This document shows, one piece after another, positions 53,721-63,369 of a stretch of 64,000 nt of DNA. A program made the position numbers and the translations under genes. The stretch's first letter is position 1. Each line of letters begins with the position of its first letter. Origin of the DNA: Brevundimonas sp. (GTDB lineage Bacteria > Pseudomonadota > Alphaproteobacteria > Caulobacterales > Caulobacteraceae); NCBI RefSeq assembly GCF_003248455.1, contig NZ_QFNM01000004.1, positions 1 to 64,000 on the forward strand, in the 5' to 3' direction. The notes beneath the pieces were generated by a model. That model made no database searches. It saw nothing but the letters and a program-made list of their open reading frames with translations, and was not told the DNA's origin.

Positions 53721-54995
53721 CTAGCCCCCGAAGACGGCGGCGGGCAAGGCGCCCACGACGGCGGCGGTCATCAGCGTGGCCAGGAAGCCGGCGAACAGCC
53801 CCTTCCAGATCATGCCCAGCACCTCTTCGCGTCGTTCGGGCATCAGCACCGACAGGCCCGTCACCGTGATGCCGACCGAGCCGATATTGGCGAAGCCGCA
53901 CAACGCATAGGTCATCAGCATCCGCGTCCGCTCCGTCATCTCGGCGGCCGGCACCTTGCCCAGGTCGATGAAGGCGACGAATTCGGTCAGGGTCAGTTTG
54001 ACGCCCAGCAGCCAGCCGGCGACATCGGCGTCCTTCCACTCCACGCCGATCAGCCAGGCGACGGGAGCGAAGACCCAGCCTAGCATCCGCTCCACCGTCA
54101 GCGGCGCGTCGAACACCGTGAAGCCGCCCAGCATGACGTTGACCAGGGCCACCAGGGCCACGAACACGATCAGCACCGCCGAGATGTTCAGCACCACCAT
54201 CAGGCCGTCGGACGTGCCCTTGACGATGGCGTCGATGGCGCTGTCGTACTTCAGCGCGGAATCGTAGTCGGCCACCGCCCCGCCCATGCCCGGCTGTTCG
54301 GGTATGATGATGCGCGCCAGCAGCACCCCGGCCGGCGCCGAGACGATGGAAGCGACCAGCACATGGCCCGCCGCATTGGGCAGGACCGGCGCCAGTATGG
54401 TCGCATAGGCCACCATGGTCGAACCGGCGACGGTGGCCAGGCCGACCACCATCATCAGGAAGATTTCCGACCGGGTCAGCTTGTCCAGATAGGCGCGGAT
54501 GACGATGGGGCTTTCGATCATGCCCAGGAAGATGTTGGCCGCCACCGCCAGGGCCGAGGCGCCGCCCAGACCCATCGTCTTCTGGAACAGAAAACCGAAG
54601 CCCAGGGTGATCCACTTCAGGATCCGCCAGTGCCACAGCAGGGCCGAAAGCGCGGAGATCACCAGGATCAGCGGAAGCACCTGAAAGGCGAAGGTGAAGA
54701 GGGCGCCCTGGTTCTGCACCGCATAGGGCTGGTCCCCGCCCGCCAGATAGCCGAAAACGAACTTGGTGCCCTCGGTCGTGGCGACCGCCAGGCCGTCGAC
54801 CGCCCCCGTCACCGCCGCCAGAACGGCCTGGGAGCCAGGAATGGCGAACAGAGCCAGCACCAGCAGGGCCTGGACCGCGATGGCCCCGATGGTCAGCCGC
54901 CAGGGAAAGGCGCGCCGGTTCTCGGAGATCGCCCAGCAGACGGCGACGATGACGACCACGCCGAGCAGGCTCTGGAGGTTCAGAATACTGAACAT
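53721..54995 (-). CDS. NupC/CNT-family nucleoside transporter
   Basis: A 424-residue concentrative nucleoside transporter with about 10 helices. Nucleoside- and ion-binding segments are recognisable as FLGMIESPIVIRAYL and SIVSAPAGVLLARIIIPE, plus CGFANIGSVGI near the C-terminus. It imports nucleosides with protons or sodium. A longer in-frame start is rejected because the family begins MFSILNLQSLLGVVV. A strong terminator separates it from ilvE. Confidence 0.88.
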   Translation of the reverse strand: MFSILNLQSLLGVVVIVAVCWAISENRRAFPWRLTIGAIAVQALLVLALFAIPGSQAVLAAVTGAVDGLAVATTEGTKFVFGYLAGGDQPYAVQNQGALFTFAFQVLPLILVISALSALLWHWRILKWITLGFGFLFQKTMGLGGASALAVAANIFLGMIESPIVIRAYLDKLTRSEIFLMMVVGLATVAGSTMVAYATILAPVLPNAAGHVLVASIVSAPAGVLLARIIIPEQPGMGGAVADYDSALKYDSAIDAIVKGTSDGLMVVLNISAVLIVFVALVALVNVMLGGFTVFDAPLTVERMLGWVFAPVAWLIGVEWKDADVAGWLLGVKLTLTEFVAFIDLGKVPAAEMTERTRMLMTYALCGFANIGSVGITVTGLSVLMPERREEVLGMIWKGLFAGFLATLMTAAVVGALPAAVFGG

Positions 54996-55076
54996 GAAAG
55001 ACGACCCCCGTATCCGGCGCGTCGGCCGGTCCTCATTCGCTTCAATGACAAACCAGCGTAGCTGGCAAGCGAAACG

Positions 55077-55105
55077 AAAAAAGGGCGGCCCCTCCAGGAC
55101 CGCCC
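55077..55105 (-). terminator. Rho-independent terminator of ilvE
   Basis: Read on the minus strand, GGGCGGTCC-TGGA-GGGGCCGCCC is followed by TTTTTT: a strong GC stem with a six-T tract, placed 24 bp after the ilvE stop. Confidence 0.88.
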
Positions 55106-55128
55106 TCATCTTGTCTTCGCGCGCAGGT

Positions 55129-56007
55129 TTAAAGCTGGCCGCGCACCAGCTTGCCGTAGTGGTCCATCAGGTCCAGCGACAGGGCGCCGGGCGTGAAGCG
55201 GTATTCGCCCGCTTCCGCGACCGGCGTCACCTCGACGGCGGTGCCGGTCAGGAAGCATTCCGAGAAATCGGACAGTTCTTCCGGCAGGATGTCGCGCACC
55301 ACGACCTCGACGCCCTTTTCCTGGGCGATCTCGATCACGGTCTGGCGGGTGATGCCGTCCAGGATGTGGTCCACCTTGGGCGTATGGATGACGCCGTTCT
55401 TGACGAAGAAGACGTTGGCGCCGGTGGCCTCGGCGACATAGCCGCGCCAATCCAGCATCAGGGCGTCGGCGAAGCCGCGCCGCTCGGCCGCATTCTTGGA
55501 CATGGTGCAGATCATGTACAGGCCCGCCGCCTTGGCCGTGGTCGGCGCCGTCGTCGGATCGGGCCGGCGCCACTTGGACCATTCCAGGCGCAGGCCGCGC
55601 TTCTTGACCTCGGGGTCGAAATAGCTGGGCCAGTCCCACACGGCGATGGCCAGATGGACCTTGTTGTTCAGGGCCGAGACGCTGGTCTGCTCCGGCCCCA
55701 GATAGGCGACCGGGCGCACATAGCAGTCGGTCAGGCCGTTCTTGGCGCAGGTTTCGTTGCACAGGGCGTCGATTTCGGCGACGCTGTAGGGTATCTCGAA
55801 ATCGAGCAGGTTCGCGGACCGCTTCAGGCGCTCCGAATGCTGGGTGAGCTTGAAGATTTCGCCGCCATACATACGCTCACCCTCGAACACCGACGAGCCA
55901 TAGTGGAGCGCGTGGGTCAGAACGTGCGTTTTCGCTTCCCTCCAAGGAATGAAATCGCCATTCACCCAGATCCAGCCGTCACGATCGTCGAAAGGAACGA
56001 AGGCCAT
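55129..56007 (-). CDS. ilvE: Branched-chain amino acid aminotransferase
   Basis: A 292-residue fold-type IV PLP transaminase that makes Val, Leu and Ile from their keto acids. The residues include HALHYGSSVFEGERMY, the PLP-Lys region preceding YVRPVAYLG, and EATGANVFFVKNGVIHTP. It is divergent from the petR-like regulator, an arrangement seen in other alphaproteobacteria. Confidence 0.92.
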   Translation of the reverse strand: MAFVPFDDRDGWIWVNGDFIPWREAKTHVLTHALHYGSSVFEGERMYGGEIFKLTQHSERLKRSANLLDFEIPYSVAEIDALCNETCAKNGLTDCYVRPVAYLGPEQTSVSALNNKVHLAIAVWDWPSYFDPEVKKRGLRLEWSKWRRPDPTTAPTTAKAAGLYMICTMSKNAAERRGFADALMLDWRGYVAEATGANVFFVKNGVIHTPKVDHILDGITRQTVIEIAQEKGVEVVVRDILPEELSDFSECFLTGTAVEVTPVAEAGEYRFTPGALSLDLMDHYGKLVRGQL

Positions 56008-56089
56008 TGAAATACGTCTCCCGCGAAACTGACGGTCTTAGAGCCTCACGAATCGTTCAGGTCAACGCCCGGAGCGGGGGAAACGTCGT

Positions 56090-56827
56090 ATGAGCATGAC
56101 GGAATCGCGTCCGCATGGCCGTTCCGGCCCCATCGCGGGGCCGGGTGTGGGTCGCCACCTGCTGATCGTCGACGACGACGACCGCATTCGCGAGCTGCTG
56201 AAGGAATTCCTGGCGCGCGAGGGCTACCGCGTCACCGGCGCCGCCCACGCCGCCGCCGCCAAGCGGATGATGGAGTTGATCGAGTTCGACCTGGTCGTTC
56301 TGGACGTCATGATGCCGGGCGAGAGCGGCCTGGACCTGACCACCTGGGTCCGCAACAAGGCCGAGTTGTCCAAGACGCCGGTGCTGCTGCTGACCGCGCG
56401 CGGCGATCCCGAGGATCGGATCGAGGGCCTGTCGCGCGGCGCCGACGACTATATGTCCAAGCCGTTCGAACCGCGCGAACTGGCGCTGCGCATCGACGCC
56501 ATCCTGCGCCGCACCGGCGGCAAGCCCATCGGTCCCAAGGAGATCAAGCTCGGCGCCGCCGTCTTCGATATGGAGCGGCTGGAGCTGACGCGCGACGGCG
56601 CCCCCCAGCGCCTGACCGAAGCCGAGGCGCAGCTGCTGAAGACCCTGGCGCTTCACGCCCATGCGCCGGTCGAGCGGATGAGCCTGTCGCCCGACACCGC
56701 CGACATCACCGGCCGCGCCGTCGATGTCCAGGTCACGCGCCTGCGCCGCAAGCTGGAGACCGATCCCAAGAACCCGCGCTATCTCCAGACCGTGCGCGGC
56801 GTCGGCTATATGCTGGCGCCCGACTGA
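56090..56827 (+). CDS. OmpR-family response regulator (PetR-like)
   Basis: A 245-residue regulator: receiver domain 20-140 (LLIVDDDDRIR acidic pocket, phospho-Asp in LVVLDVMMPGESG, Lys in YMSKPFEPRE) and a winged-helix DNA-binding domain with ITGRAVDVQVTRLRRKLETDP. The gene pair with the following kinase suggests membrane-stress or envelope signalling; target genes are unknown. Confidence 0.9.
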   Translation: MSMTESRPHGRSGPIAGPGVGRHLLIVDDDDRIRELLKEFLAREGYRVTGAAHAAAAKRMMELIEFDLVVLDVMMPGESGLDLTTWVRNKAELSKTPVLLLTARGDPEDRIEGLSRGADDYMSKPFEPRELALRIDAILRRTGGKPIGPKEIKLGAAVFDMERLELTRDGAPQRLTEAEAQLLKTLALHAHAPVERMSLSPDTADITGRAVDVQVTRLRRKLETDPKNPRYLQTVRGVGYMLAPD

Positions 56828-56830
56828 TCG

Positions 56831-58198
56831 ATGCGGCTGCTGCCCGCCTATCTGTGGCCGCGTTTCCTGAAGCGGCGCCTGCCGACCTCGCTGTGGGGCC
56901 GGTCGCTGCTGATCATCGTCCTGCCGGTGCTGGTCATGCAGATGGCGGTGACATGGGTCTTCTTCGACGCCCACTGGCAGACCGTGACCGCACGCCTGTC
57001 CGAAGGCCTGGCCGGCGACATCGCCTGGGCGGTCCAGAGTTATGAGGACGATCCCACTCAGGCCAACCTGGACAAGCTGGCCGACCGGGCAGAGCGGTCC
57101 ATGTCTCTGTCCATCGTGCTTCAGGAAGGCCGCACCCTGCCGACCGAGACGCGGCGCGGGGCCATCGGGGTGGTGGACCGGGTGCTCGACCGCGCTCTGG
57201 ATGCGCGGCTGGACCGGCCCTACTGGTTCGACACGACCCGCTACCCCGCCTATGTCGACATCCAGGTCCAGGAGCCGCAAGGGGTGCTCCGCATCATCGC
57301 CCCGCGCGAGCGGGCGGTGGCGACCCAGGCCCATATCTTCGTCCTGTGGCTGGCGGTGGCGACCGTCCTGCTTATGGGCGTCGCCATCCTGTTCATCCGC
57401 AACCAGGTCCGGGCCATCGAACGGCTGGCCGATGCGGCCGAAGCCTTCGGGCGCGGCGAGACGGTGCCCCGGTTCAAGCCGCATGGCGCGCGCGAGGTGC
57501 GCGCCGCCGCCGTCGCCTTCATGGCCATGCGCGACCGCATCCAGCGGTATATCGACCAGCGCACCGCCCTGCTGGCCTCGGTCAGCCACGACCTGCGCAC
57601 GCCCTTGACCCGTCTGCGGCTGGAACTGGCCCTGGCCCCGCCGTTCAAGCGCCAGGCCGCCATGCGCGGCGATCTGGACGAGATGGAGCATATGATCGAC
57701 GAATATCTGGACTTCGCGCGCGGCGAGGCGGGCGAACCGCCCAAGCCCGTCTCCATCTCCGATCTCTTGCAGGTGGCGGGCGAGGATGCGCGGCGCGCGG
57801 GCGCTGTGGTCGACGTATCGGTTCCCGAGGGGATGACCGCCTCGGTGCGCCCGCTGGCGTTCAAACGCGCCGTGGTCAACCTGGCCGGCAACGCCGCCTC
57901 GCACGGCGAGCACGTGCGCTTGTCGGCGCGCGCCCTGGCGTCCGGCGGGCTGGAGGTGGTGGTGGAGGATGACGGTCCCGGCATCCCCGAGGCCATGTAT
58001 GACGAAGCCTTCCGTCCCTTCTCCCGGCTGGACGAATCCCGAAACCAGAACCGCAAGGGCGTGGGCCTGGGCCTGGCCATCGCCCGCGACGTGGCGCGCG
58101 CGCACGGCGGCGACGTGACTCTGGATCGGAGCGAACTGGGCGGGCTTAAGGCGACCGTGCGCGTGCCGGGCGCGGTCTCCATCGTCGAAAACGCCTGA
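56831..58198 (+). CDS. EnvZ-like sensor histidine kinase
   Basis: A 455-residue kinase, 3 bp after its regulator. Two transmembrane helices (about 28-50 and 165-190) flank a periplasmic domain. HAMP, then HisKA with phospho-His in ASVSHDLRTPLTRLRLEL, and an ATPase domain (NLAGNAASHG, EDDGPGIPEA, GLGLAIARDVARAHGG) complete it. It should phosphorylate the PetR-like regulator. Confidence 0.92.
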   Translation: MRLLPAYLWPRFLKRRLPTSLWGRSLLIIVLPVLVMQMAVTWVFFDAHWQTVTARLSEGLAGDIAWAVQSYEDDPTQANLDKLADRAERSMSLSIVLQEGRTLPTETRRGAIGVVDRVLDRALDARLDRPYWFDTTRYPAYVDIQVQEPQGVLRIIAPRERAVATQAHIFVLWLAVATVLLMGVAILFIRNQVRAIERLADAAEAFGRGETVPRFKPHGAREVRAAAVAFMAMRDRIQRYIDQRTALLASVSHDLRTPLTRLRLELALAPPFKRQAAMRGDLDEMEHMIDEYLDFARGEAGEPPKPVSISDLLQVAGEDARRAGAVVDVSVPEGMTASVRPLAFKRAVVNLAGNAASHGEHVRLSARALASGGLEVVVEDDGPGIPEAMYDEAFRPFSRLDESRNQNRKGVGLGLAIARDVARAHGGDVTLDRSELGGLKATVRVPGAVSIVENA

Positions 58199-58282
58199 AC
58201 CGCTCGGATTCCTGTGCGCCGGCCCTAGCGAAATCGACGGATCGGGCTCATCTTGGTTGGGACAGGGGCAAGGAGATCACAG

Positions 58283-58762
58283 ATGATGCGTAAACTCGCC
58301 TTCTTCGCACCGCTGGCGGCCACGCTCGCCGCCGCCGCCATCGCGCAAGCGCAGGCGCCCGCCGTCAATGTCGTCATCGGCCCGGACCTTCAGCGCGAGG
58401 TCGAGAAGTTGGGCGACCGCGAGGTCAACGACCAGGTCGCCAGCCTTCAGGCCGAGGTCGGCAAGGCCCTGGCCCAGCGCTACCCCGGCGCGACGGCCAA
58501 TCTGGTTCTGGTCGATCTGAAGCCCAATCGGCCCACCATCGAACAGGTTCGGCGCACGCCGGGTCTGGACCCGATCCGCAGCGTCTCCATCGGGGGCGCC
58601 GCCATCAAGGGCGAGATCGTGCTGGCCGATGGCGAGACGCGGCCGGTGGACTACGCCTACTTCTCGCCCGATCTGCGCGACGTCTGGGGCTACAGCGTCT
58701 GGCGCGACGCGGATCGCGCGTTCGAGCGGTTCGGCGCCCAGATCGAGCGCGGGCGCTTCTAA
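58283..58762 (+). CDS. Hypothetical periplasmic protein
   Basis: A 159-residue protein with a signal peptide (MMRKLAFFAPLAATLAAAAIAQA) and a mixed alpha/beta mature domain (VNVVIGPDLQREVEKLGDREVNDQVASL...). AAGGAG precedes the double ATG. No family recognised; it stands alone between the kinase and convergent proC. Confidence 0.7.
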   Translation: MMRKLAFFAPLAATLAAAAIAQAQAPAVNVVIGPDLQREVEKLGDREVNDQVASLQAEVGKALAQRYPGATANLVLVDLKPNRPTIEQVRRTPGLDPIRSVSIGGAAIKGEIVLADGETRPVDYAYFSPDLRDVWGYSVWRDADRAFERFGAQIERGRF

Positions 58763-58772
58763 CCGCGCCGGC

Positions 58773-59570
58773 TCAGGCGCCCATCTCGCGGTTGCGGCGG
58801 ACCGCCGCCGCAACCGTGTCGATCAGCATCGTCTTCAACCGCTCGTTCTGGTCAAGGGCGTCCAGGCCCGCACGCGTCGATCCGCCCGGCGAGGCGATGC
58901 GGCCGATCAAGGCGTCCAGGGCGTCGTCGCCCATCGAATCCGCCGCCGAACGCAGTGTGGCGCGCGCCAGGACATCGGCGGTCGCCGCATCGAGCCCCGC
59001 CGCCTCTCCCGCCCGCGCCAGGGCGTCGGTGAAGGCGTAAAAATAGGCCGCGCCGGATCCGGCCACCGCCGTCGCGGCGTCCATCAGGGTTTCGTCCTTG
59101 AGCACCACGGTCTCGGCCATCGGGGCGAACAGCTCGCGCCCCACCGCCTCCGCCCGCGCGTCCGCCGACCAGACCGAGGCCACGCCGCGCCCGCGCGACA
59201 CCCCTGTCGTCGGCATGACCCGCACGATGGGCCAGCCGCCGATCCCTTCCGCCAGCGTGGGGGCCGCGACGCCCGCCATCACCGACAGGATCACCGCCCG
59301 ATCGTTCAGGAAGGGCGCTATCGGCGCCATGACATCGCGCCAGATCGCCGGCTTGACCGCCAGGACCACGACACGCGCCTGCGTCAGGGTCTCCAGCGGC
59401 GGATTGATCCGCGCGCCCCTGGTCCGCGCCGCCTCGGCGGCAGGCTTTTCCGAAGGACTTAGAACGATCAGGTCTTCGGCCGCGACCGTTCCGGTCAGCA
59501 ACCAGCCTTCCAGAATCGCCGAACCCAATCGGCCGCAACCGACCAGAACGATAGGCCCCTGGGCAATCAT
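58773..59570 (-). CDS. proC: Pyrroline-5-carboxylate reductase
   Basis: A 265-residue NAD(P)H-dependent reductase, last step of proline synthesis. N-terminal Rossmann motif VLVGCGRLGSAILEGW, then VLAVKPAIW, and the C-terminal signature GSGAAYFYAFTDAL. The start overlaps the stop of the YbjN-like gene. Confidence 0.93.
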   Translation of the reverse strand: MIAQGPIVLVGCGRLGSAILEGWLLTGTVAAEDLIVLSPSEKPAAEAARTRGARINPPLETLTQARVVVLAVKPAIWRDVMAPIAPFLNDRAVILSVMAGVAAPTLAEGIGGWPIVRVMPTTGVSRGRGVASVWSADARAEAVGRELFAPMAETVVLKDETLMDAATAVAGSGAAYFYAFTDALARAGEAAGLDAATADVLARATLRSAADSMGDDALDALIGRIASPGGSTRAGLDALDQNERLKTMLIDTVAAAVRRNREMGA

Positions 59571-60073
59571 CAGGCGGTGCCGACGGTCTCGAACAGGCAG
59601 GCGTCGATGGCCTCCTGCGGCTTCTTGTTGCCGCGCACCATGAAGTCGAAGGCCGGATAATAACGATCCGAGGCTTCGATGGCCGCGTCGATCATCGAGG
59701 CGGCCTGGGCCAGGGTCGGGCGTTCGCCCATCGGCAGGGCCAGCGAATGGCGGAAGACGATCTCGCCGTCTTCGGCCCAGACCTCGAAATGCCCCATCCA
59801 GGTGCGCTGGTTGATCAGGCCGACCAGTTCATAGGCGGCCGTCTTGCGGCTCTTGGCCACCTTCAGGTCCAGGGCGCAGCACAGCTGAAGGCAATCGCCC
59901 TCGGGCCGCCAGGCGAACCACAGCTCGTAGTCCTTCCAGTCGCCGGCCAGGGCGAAGGCCAAGTCGCCGTCGTCCGTACGGTCGAACGGCAGGTTCTCGG
60001 CCGTCAGAACATGCTCGACGACCTCAAGCGGGTCGAACGGCACGTCCGTTTCCTCTGGCCGGGCGATATCCAT
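59570..60073 (-). CDS. YbjN domain-containing protein
   Basis: A 167-residue cytoplasmic protein of the YbjN/T3SS-chaperone-like group (PFDPLEVVEHVLTAENLPFDRTDDGDLAFALAGDW). Its partner is unknown. It overlaps proC by the ATGA junction, so the two are probably translated together. A TTG one codon upstream is the only alternative start. Confidence 0.85.
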   Translation of the reverse strand: MDIARPEETDVPFDPLEVVEHVLTAENLPFDRTDDGDLAFALAGDWKDYELWFAWRPEGDCLQLCCALDLKVAKSRKTAAYELVGLINQRTWMGHFEVWAEDGEIVFRHSLALPMGERPTLAQAASMIDAAIEASDRYYPAFDFMVRGNKKPQEAIDACLFETVGTA

Positions 60074-60149
60074 CAATAGTCTCGATTCGAGCTGCGTCCG
60101 CGAGAATCGCGGGCGTTAACAGAACGGTAAGCCTGTTCGCAGATTCGGC

Positions 60150-60449
60150 TCAACCGGCTGCGTCCCCGGGTTGAGTTCCATCTGTGGACGTTCCCTTCAC
60201 AGGCTTGGCGGCCGGCTTTCCTGCCGGTTTCTGGGCGGCCTTCAGCTCTGCGATTTCGGCGCGCAGGGCGGCGATCTCGTCCTTCAGCACATCGAACTCG
60301 TCGCGGCGGACCAGGTCCATCTCGGCGGCGATCCGGTCGGCCTGGGCGCGCCAGGCGGTCTTGGCCTCTTCGCCTGCGGCCTGGGCCAGACCCATGGCGC
60401 CGGTCGTCAGCTTGGCGAATTCGTCCAGGATGGGATTGCGGGTCTGCAT
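60150..60449 (-). CDS. UbiK/BMFP-type accessory factor
   Basis: A 99-residue protein with an N-terminal helix (MQTRNPILDEFAKLTTGAMGLAQ), a coiled coil (about 35-70, RRDEFDVLKDEIAALRAEIAELKA) and an Ala/Lys/Pro tail. This layout matches UbiK/BMFP family proteins, which assist ubiquinone synthesis or bind membranes. It is divergent from lgt. Confidence 0.83.
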   Translation of the reverse strand: MQTRNPILDEFAKLTTGAMGLAQAAGEEAKTAWRAQADRIAAEMDLVRRDEFDVLKDEIAALRAEIAELKAAQKPAGKPAAKPVKGTSTDGTQPGDAAG

Positions 60450-60481
60450 GGCGGGCTCCGACCGTGACGTCGTTAACGAAG

Positions 60482-60501
60482 GTTCACCGACTATGGTGAA
60501 C
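60482..60501. promoter_or_regulatory. Inverted repeat in the ubiK-like / lgt divergent region
   Basis: GTTCACC-N6-GGTGAAC is a perfect 7-bp dyad, 32 bp upstream of the UbiK-type gene start. A TTAACG lies just before it. It may be a regulator site. The remaining 122 bp to lgt hold no further recognised signal. Confidence 0.4.
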
Positions 60502-60623
60502 GAAACCTTTCTTTCTGCTGCTTCGGCCGCGCCATCAAGCCGTCGCGATCCTTCTTCACAGGCGACGGGCGTTGCGACGCTTGCTAAACCCCTGTCGAAG
60601 ACAGGCCAGCACAGGAAGCCCCC

Positions 60624-61493
60624 TTGCCCTTTCCCGAATTCGATCCGGTCCTGATTCATCTGGGGCCGCTTCCGATCCGCTGGTACGCCCTGGCCTATGT
60701 CGCGGGCATCGTGCTGGGCTGGTGGTATGCGGCGCGCCTGGCCAAGACCCAGCGGCTGTGGGTGCCGGGCAAGGCGCCGATCACCTCGAACCAGCTGGAC
60801 GACCTGGTGCTGTGGATCGTGCTGGGCATCATCCTGGGCGGGCGGCTGGGCTACGCCCTCTTCTACAAGCCGGTCATGTACGCCCAGCTGTTCACCGGCC
60901 AGACGTGGGGCGAGCGGCTGGAGCTGTTCCAGCTCTGGACCGGGGGCATGAGCTTCCACGGCGGCTTCCTGGGCGTCGCCCTGGCCATCGTCCTCTATGC
61001 TCGGTCGCAGAGGATCGACATGCTGCGCCTGGGCGATCTGGTGGCGCCGGTCGTGCCCATCGGCCTGATGTTCGGCCGCCTGGCCAACTTCATCAATGGC
61101 GAGTTGTGGGGTCGCGAGACGACCGTTCCCTGGGCCATCCGCTTCTGCAACGCCCGCATCGAACAGATGTACGGCTTCTGCCCCGCCGGAAACGCGCCCC
61201 GCCACCCCAGCCAGCTTTACGAAGCCGGTCTGGAGGGGATCGTGCTGTTCTCCATCCTCTCGCTGGCGATCTGGAAGTTCGATCTGCTGAAGAAGCCGGG
61301 CTACATCACCGGCCTGTTCCTGGTCGGTTACGGCGTCTGCCGCGCTGCGCTTGAGAATGTGCGCGCGCCCGATATCGGCATGCCCGACTTCCCGCTGGGC
61401 CTGACCATGGGGATGATGTTGTCGATCCCGATGATCCTGGTCGGCGCCTGGCTGATCTGGCGCGCCTGGAGCCGCCCGCCCGACGCAGCATGA
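60624..61493 (+). CDS. lgt: Prolipoprotein diacylglyceryl transferase
   Basis: A 289-residue inner-membrane enzyme that attaches diacylglycerol to lipoprotein cysteines, the first step of lipoprotein maturation. Seven helices; the Lgt signature GRLANFINGELWGRET and the HGGFLGV motif are intact. The start may be TTG at 60624 (no better ATG nearby). Its stop overlaps the next ATG. Confidence 0.93.
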   Translation: MPFPEFDPVLIHLGPLPIRWYALAYVAGIVLGWWYAARLAKTQRLWVPGKAPITSNQLDDLVLWIVLGIILGGRLGYALFYKPVMYAQLFTGQTWGERLELFQLWTGGMSFHGGFLGVALAIVLYARSQRIDMLRLGDLVAPVVPIGLMFGRLANFINGELWGRETTVPWAIRFCNARIEQMYGFCPAGNAPRHPSQLYEAGLEGIVLFSILSLAIWKFDLLKKPGYITGLFLVGYGVCRAALENVRAPDIGMPDFPLGLTMGMMLSIPMILVGAWLIWRAWSRPPDAA

Positions 61494-62587
61494 GCGCCGC
61501 CGACACCCTGAAGGCGCGTCTGGCGCGCGAGATCGCCCTGACGGGACCGATGACGGTCGCCGACTATGTTACACGCTGCCTGCACGATCCGCGGGACGGC
61601 TATTACGCCTCGCACCCCTCGCTGGGCGAAGGCGGCGACTTCATCACGGCCCCCCTGGTCAGCCAGATGTTCGGCGAACTGATCGGCCTGTGGGCGGTCG
61701 AGACCTGGAATCGCCTCGGCGCGCCCGAGCGATTCCGCTTGGTCGAGGTCGGTCCCGGCGACGGCACGCTGATGAGCGACGCTCTGAAGGCGATCACGGG
61801 GGCCGCCCGTTTGGCGCCGGGCTTCCTGGAAGCCTGCGACCTGATCCTGATCGAACCCAGCGCGCCGCTGCGCGATCTCCAGGCCAAGGCCTTGGCCGGC
61901 GCGGACCTGTCGCCGCGCTGGGCGCGCGATCTGGGCCGGATAGACACCGACGCCCCCGTCATCCTGATCGCCAACGAAGTGCTGGACTGCCTGCCCGCCC
62001 GCCAGTTCGTCCGCACCGAGGGCGGCTGGGCCGAGCGCCGCATCGGCGTCGACGAACGGGGCGAACTGATCTTCGGCCTGACCGCCATCACCGGCGGCTT
62101 CGCCAAGCCGGATTTCGACGTTCCGCCCGGCGGCGTGGTCGAGATTTCGGAGCAGCAGGCGATCTTCGGCCGGGAGCTGGGCCTGCTGATGAAGGCCGCT
62201 ACGGGTGCCGCCCTCCTGATCGACTACGGCCGCGCCCGGCCCGAGGCGGGCGACACCTTGCAGGCCCTGTATCGCCACCGGAAGGTCGATCCCCTGGCCG
62301 ACCCCGGCGCGGCGGACCTGACGCAATGGGCCGACTTCCCCCTGGTCATGGAGGCCGCCGTGCGCACCGGCGCCGACGTCACCGGCTGTCTGGCCCAGGG
62401 GGACTTCCTGCGTCGGCTGGGCATAGAGGCCCGCGCCCAGGCCCTGAAGGCCGGCCGACCGTCCGCGGCGGCCGTCATCGACCGCCAAGTGCATCGCCTG
62501 ACCGCCGACGACCAGATGGGAACCCTGTTCAAGGCCGCCGCCATCTTCGCGCCCCGCACTCTGGTCGTGCCGGGCTGGGAGGTCTGA
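61490..62587 (+). CDS. SAM-dependent methyltransferase, MidA/NDUFAF7 family
   Basis: A 365-residue class I methyltransferase. Motif I is LVEVGPGDGTLMSD; the family's early GGDFITAPLVSQMFGELIGLW is present. In mitochondria the relative NDUFAF7 dimethylates an arginine of complex I; bacterial members are presumed protein methyltransferases. Its ATG overlaps the lgt stop, and pgeF follows 11 bp later. Confidence 0.88.
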   Translation: MSAADTLKARLAREIALTGPMTVADYVTRCLHDPRDGYYASHPSLGEGGDFITAPLVSQMFGELIGLWAVETWNRLGAPERFRLVEVGPGDGTLMSDALKAITGAARLAPGFLEACDLILIEPSAPLRDLQAKALAGADLSPRWARDLGRIDTDAPVILIANEVLDCLPARQFVRTEGGWAERRIGVDERGELIFGLTAITGGFAKPDFDVPPGGVVEISEQQAIFGRELGLLMKAATGAALLIDYGRARPEAGDTLQALYRHRKVDPLADPGAADLTQWADFPLVMEAAVRTGADVTGCLAQGDFLRRLGIEARAQALKAGRPSAAAVIDRQVHRLTADDQMGTLFKAAAIFAPRTLVVPGWEV

Positions 62588-62598
62588 TAGAAGGGGGC

Positions 62599-63369
62599 AT
62601 GAGCGATCTGGCCCCTATCACCCATCCGCTGCTGACCGCCGCCGGCGTCGCCCACGGCTTCTTCACCCGCACGGGGGGCGTCTCGACCGGCCTTTATCGG
62701 GGGCTGAATGCGGGCGTCGGGTCCAAGGACGACCCCGCCGCCGTGGCGGAGAACCGCCGCCGCGTCGCCGCCCATTTCGCCGCCACGCCCGGCCATCTGA
62801 ACGGCTGCTATCAGATTCACTCCGCCGTCGCCCGCGTCGCCGAGGGACCCTGGAACGGCGACCGGCCGGAAGGCGACGCCGTCGTCTCGACCGAACCGGG
62901 CCTGTTGTGTTCGGTCCTGACCGCCGACTGCGCGCCGATCCTGATGGCCGATCCCGACACGCGCATCGTCGCGGCGGTTCACGCCGGATGGAAGGGCGCC
63001 CTAGGCGGCGTGATCCATTCGTCTGTCGCCGCCATGCAGGCCCTGGGCGCCGAGCCGCGCCGCATCCTGGCCGTCGTCGGCCCCTGCATAGCCCCGGCCA
63101 GCTATGAGGTCGGCGTCGATTTCCAGGACCGTTTTGTCCATCACGATCCCGCCAGCAAACGGTTCTTCCGGCCCGGCGACACGGCCGACAGGCGCCGGTT
63201 CGACCTGCCCGGCTTCGTGCTTTGGCGCTTGCAGCAGGCCGGCGTCGACCAGGCGGCCTGGACGGGCCACGACACCTGCGCCGACGCCGAACGCTTTTAT
63301 TCGAACCGCCGCGCCTTCCAACAGGGCGAGCCGGATTTCGGGCGGCTGATTTCGGTGATCGGGGTTTAG
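62599..63369 (+). CDS. pgeF: Peptidoglycan editing factor PgeF (YfiH/laccase-domain protein)
   Basis: A 256-residue protein with the YfiH copper/zinc residues: His in QIHSAVARV, Cys in LTADCAPIL, His in VHAGWKGALGG. PgeF removes wrongly incorporated L-Ser from peptidoglycan stem precursors. AAGGGGG precedes the ATG. Its stop overlaps the convergent lpxC stop. Confidence 0.92.
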   Translation: MSDLAPITHPLLTAAGVAHGFFTRTGGVSTGLYRGLNAGVGSKDDPAAVAENRRRVAAHFAATPGHLNGCYQIHSAVARVAEGPWNGDRPEGDAVVSTEPGLLCSVLTADCAPILMADPDTRIVAAVHAGWKGALGGVIHSSVAAMQALGAEPRRILAVVGPCIAPASYEVGVDFQDRFVHHDPASKRFFRPGDTADRRRFDLPGFVLWRLQQAGVDQAAWTGHDTCADAERFYSNRRAFQQGEPDFGRLISVIGV

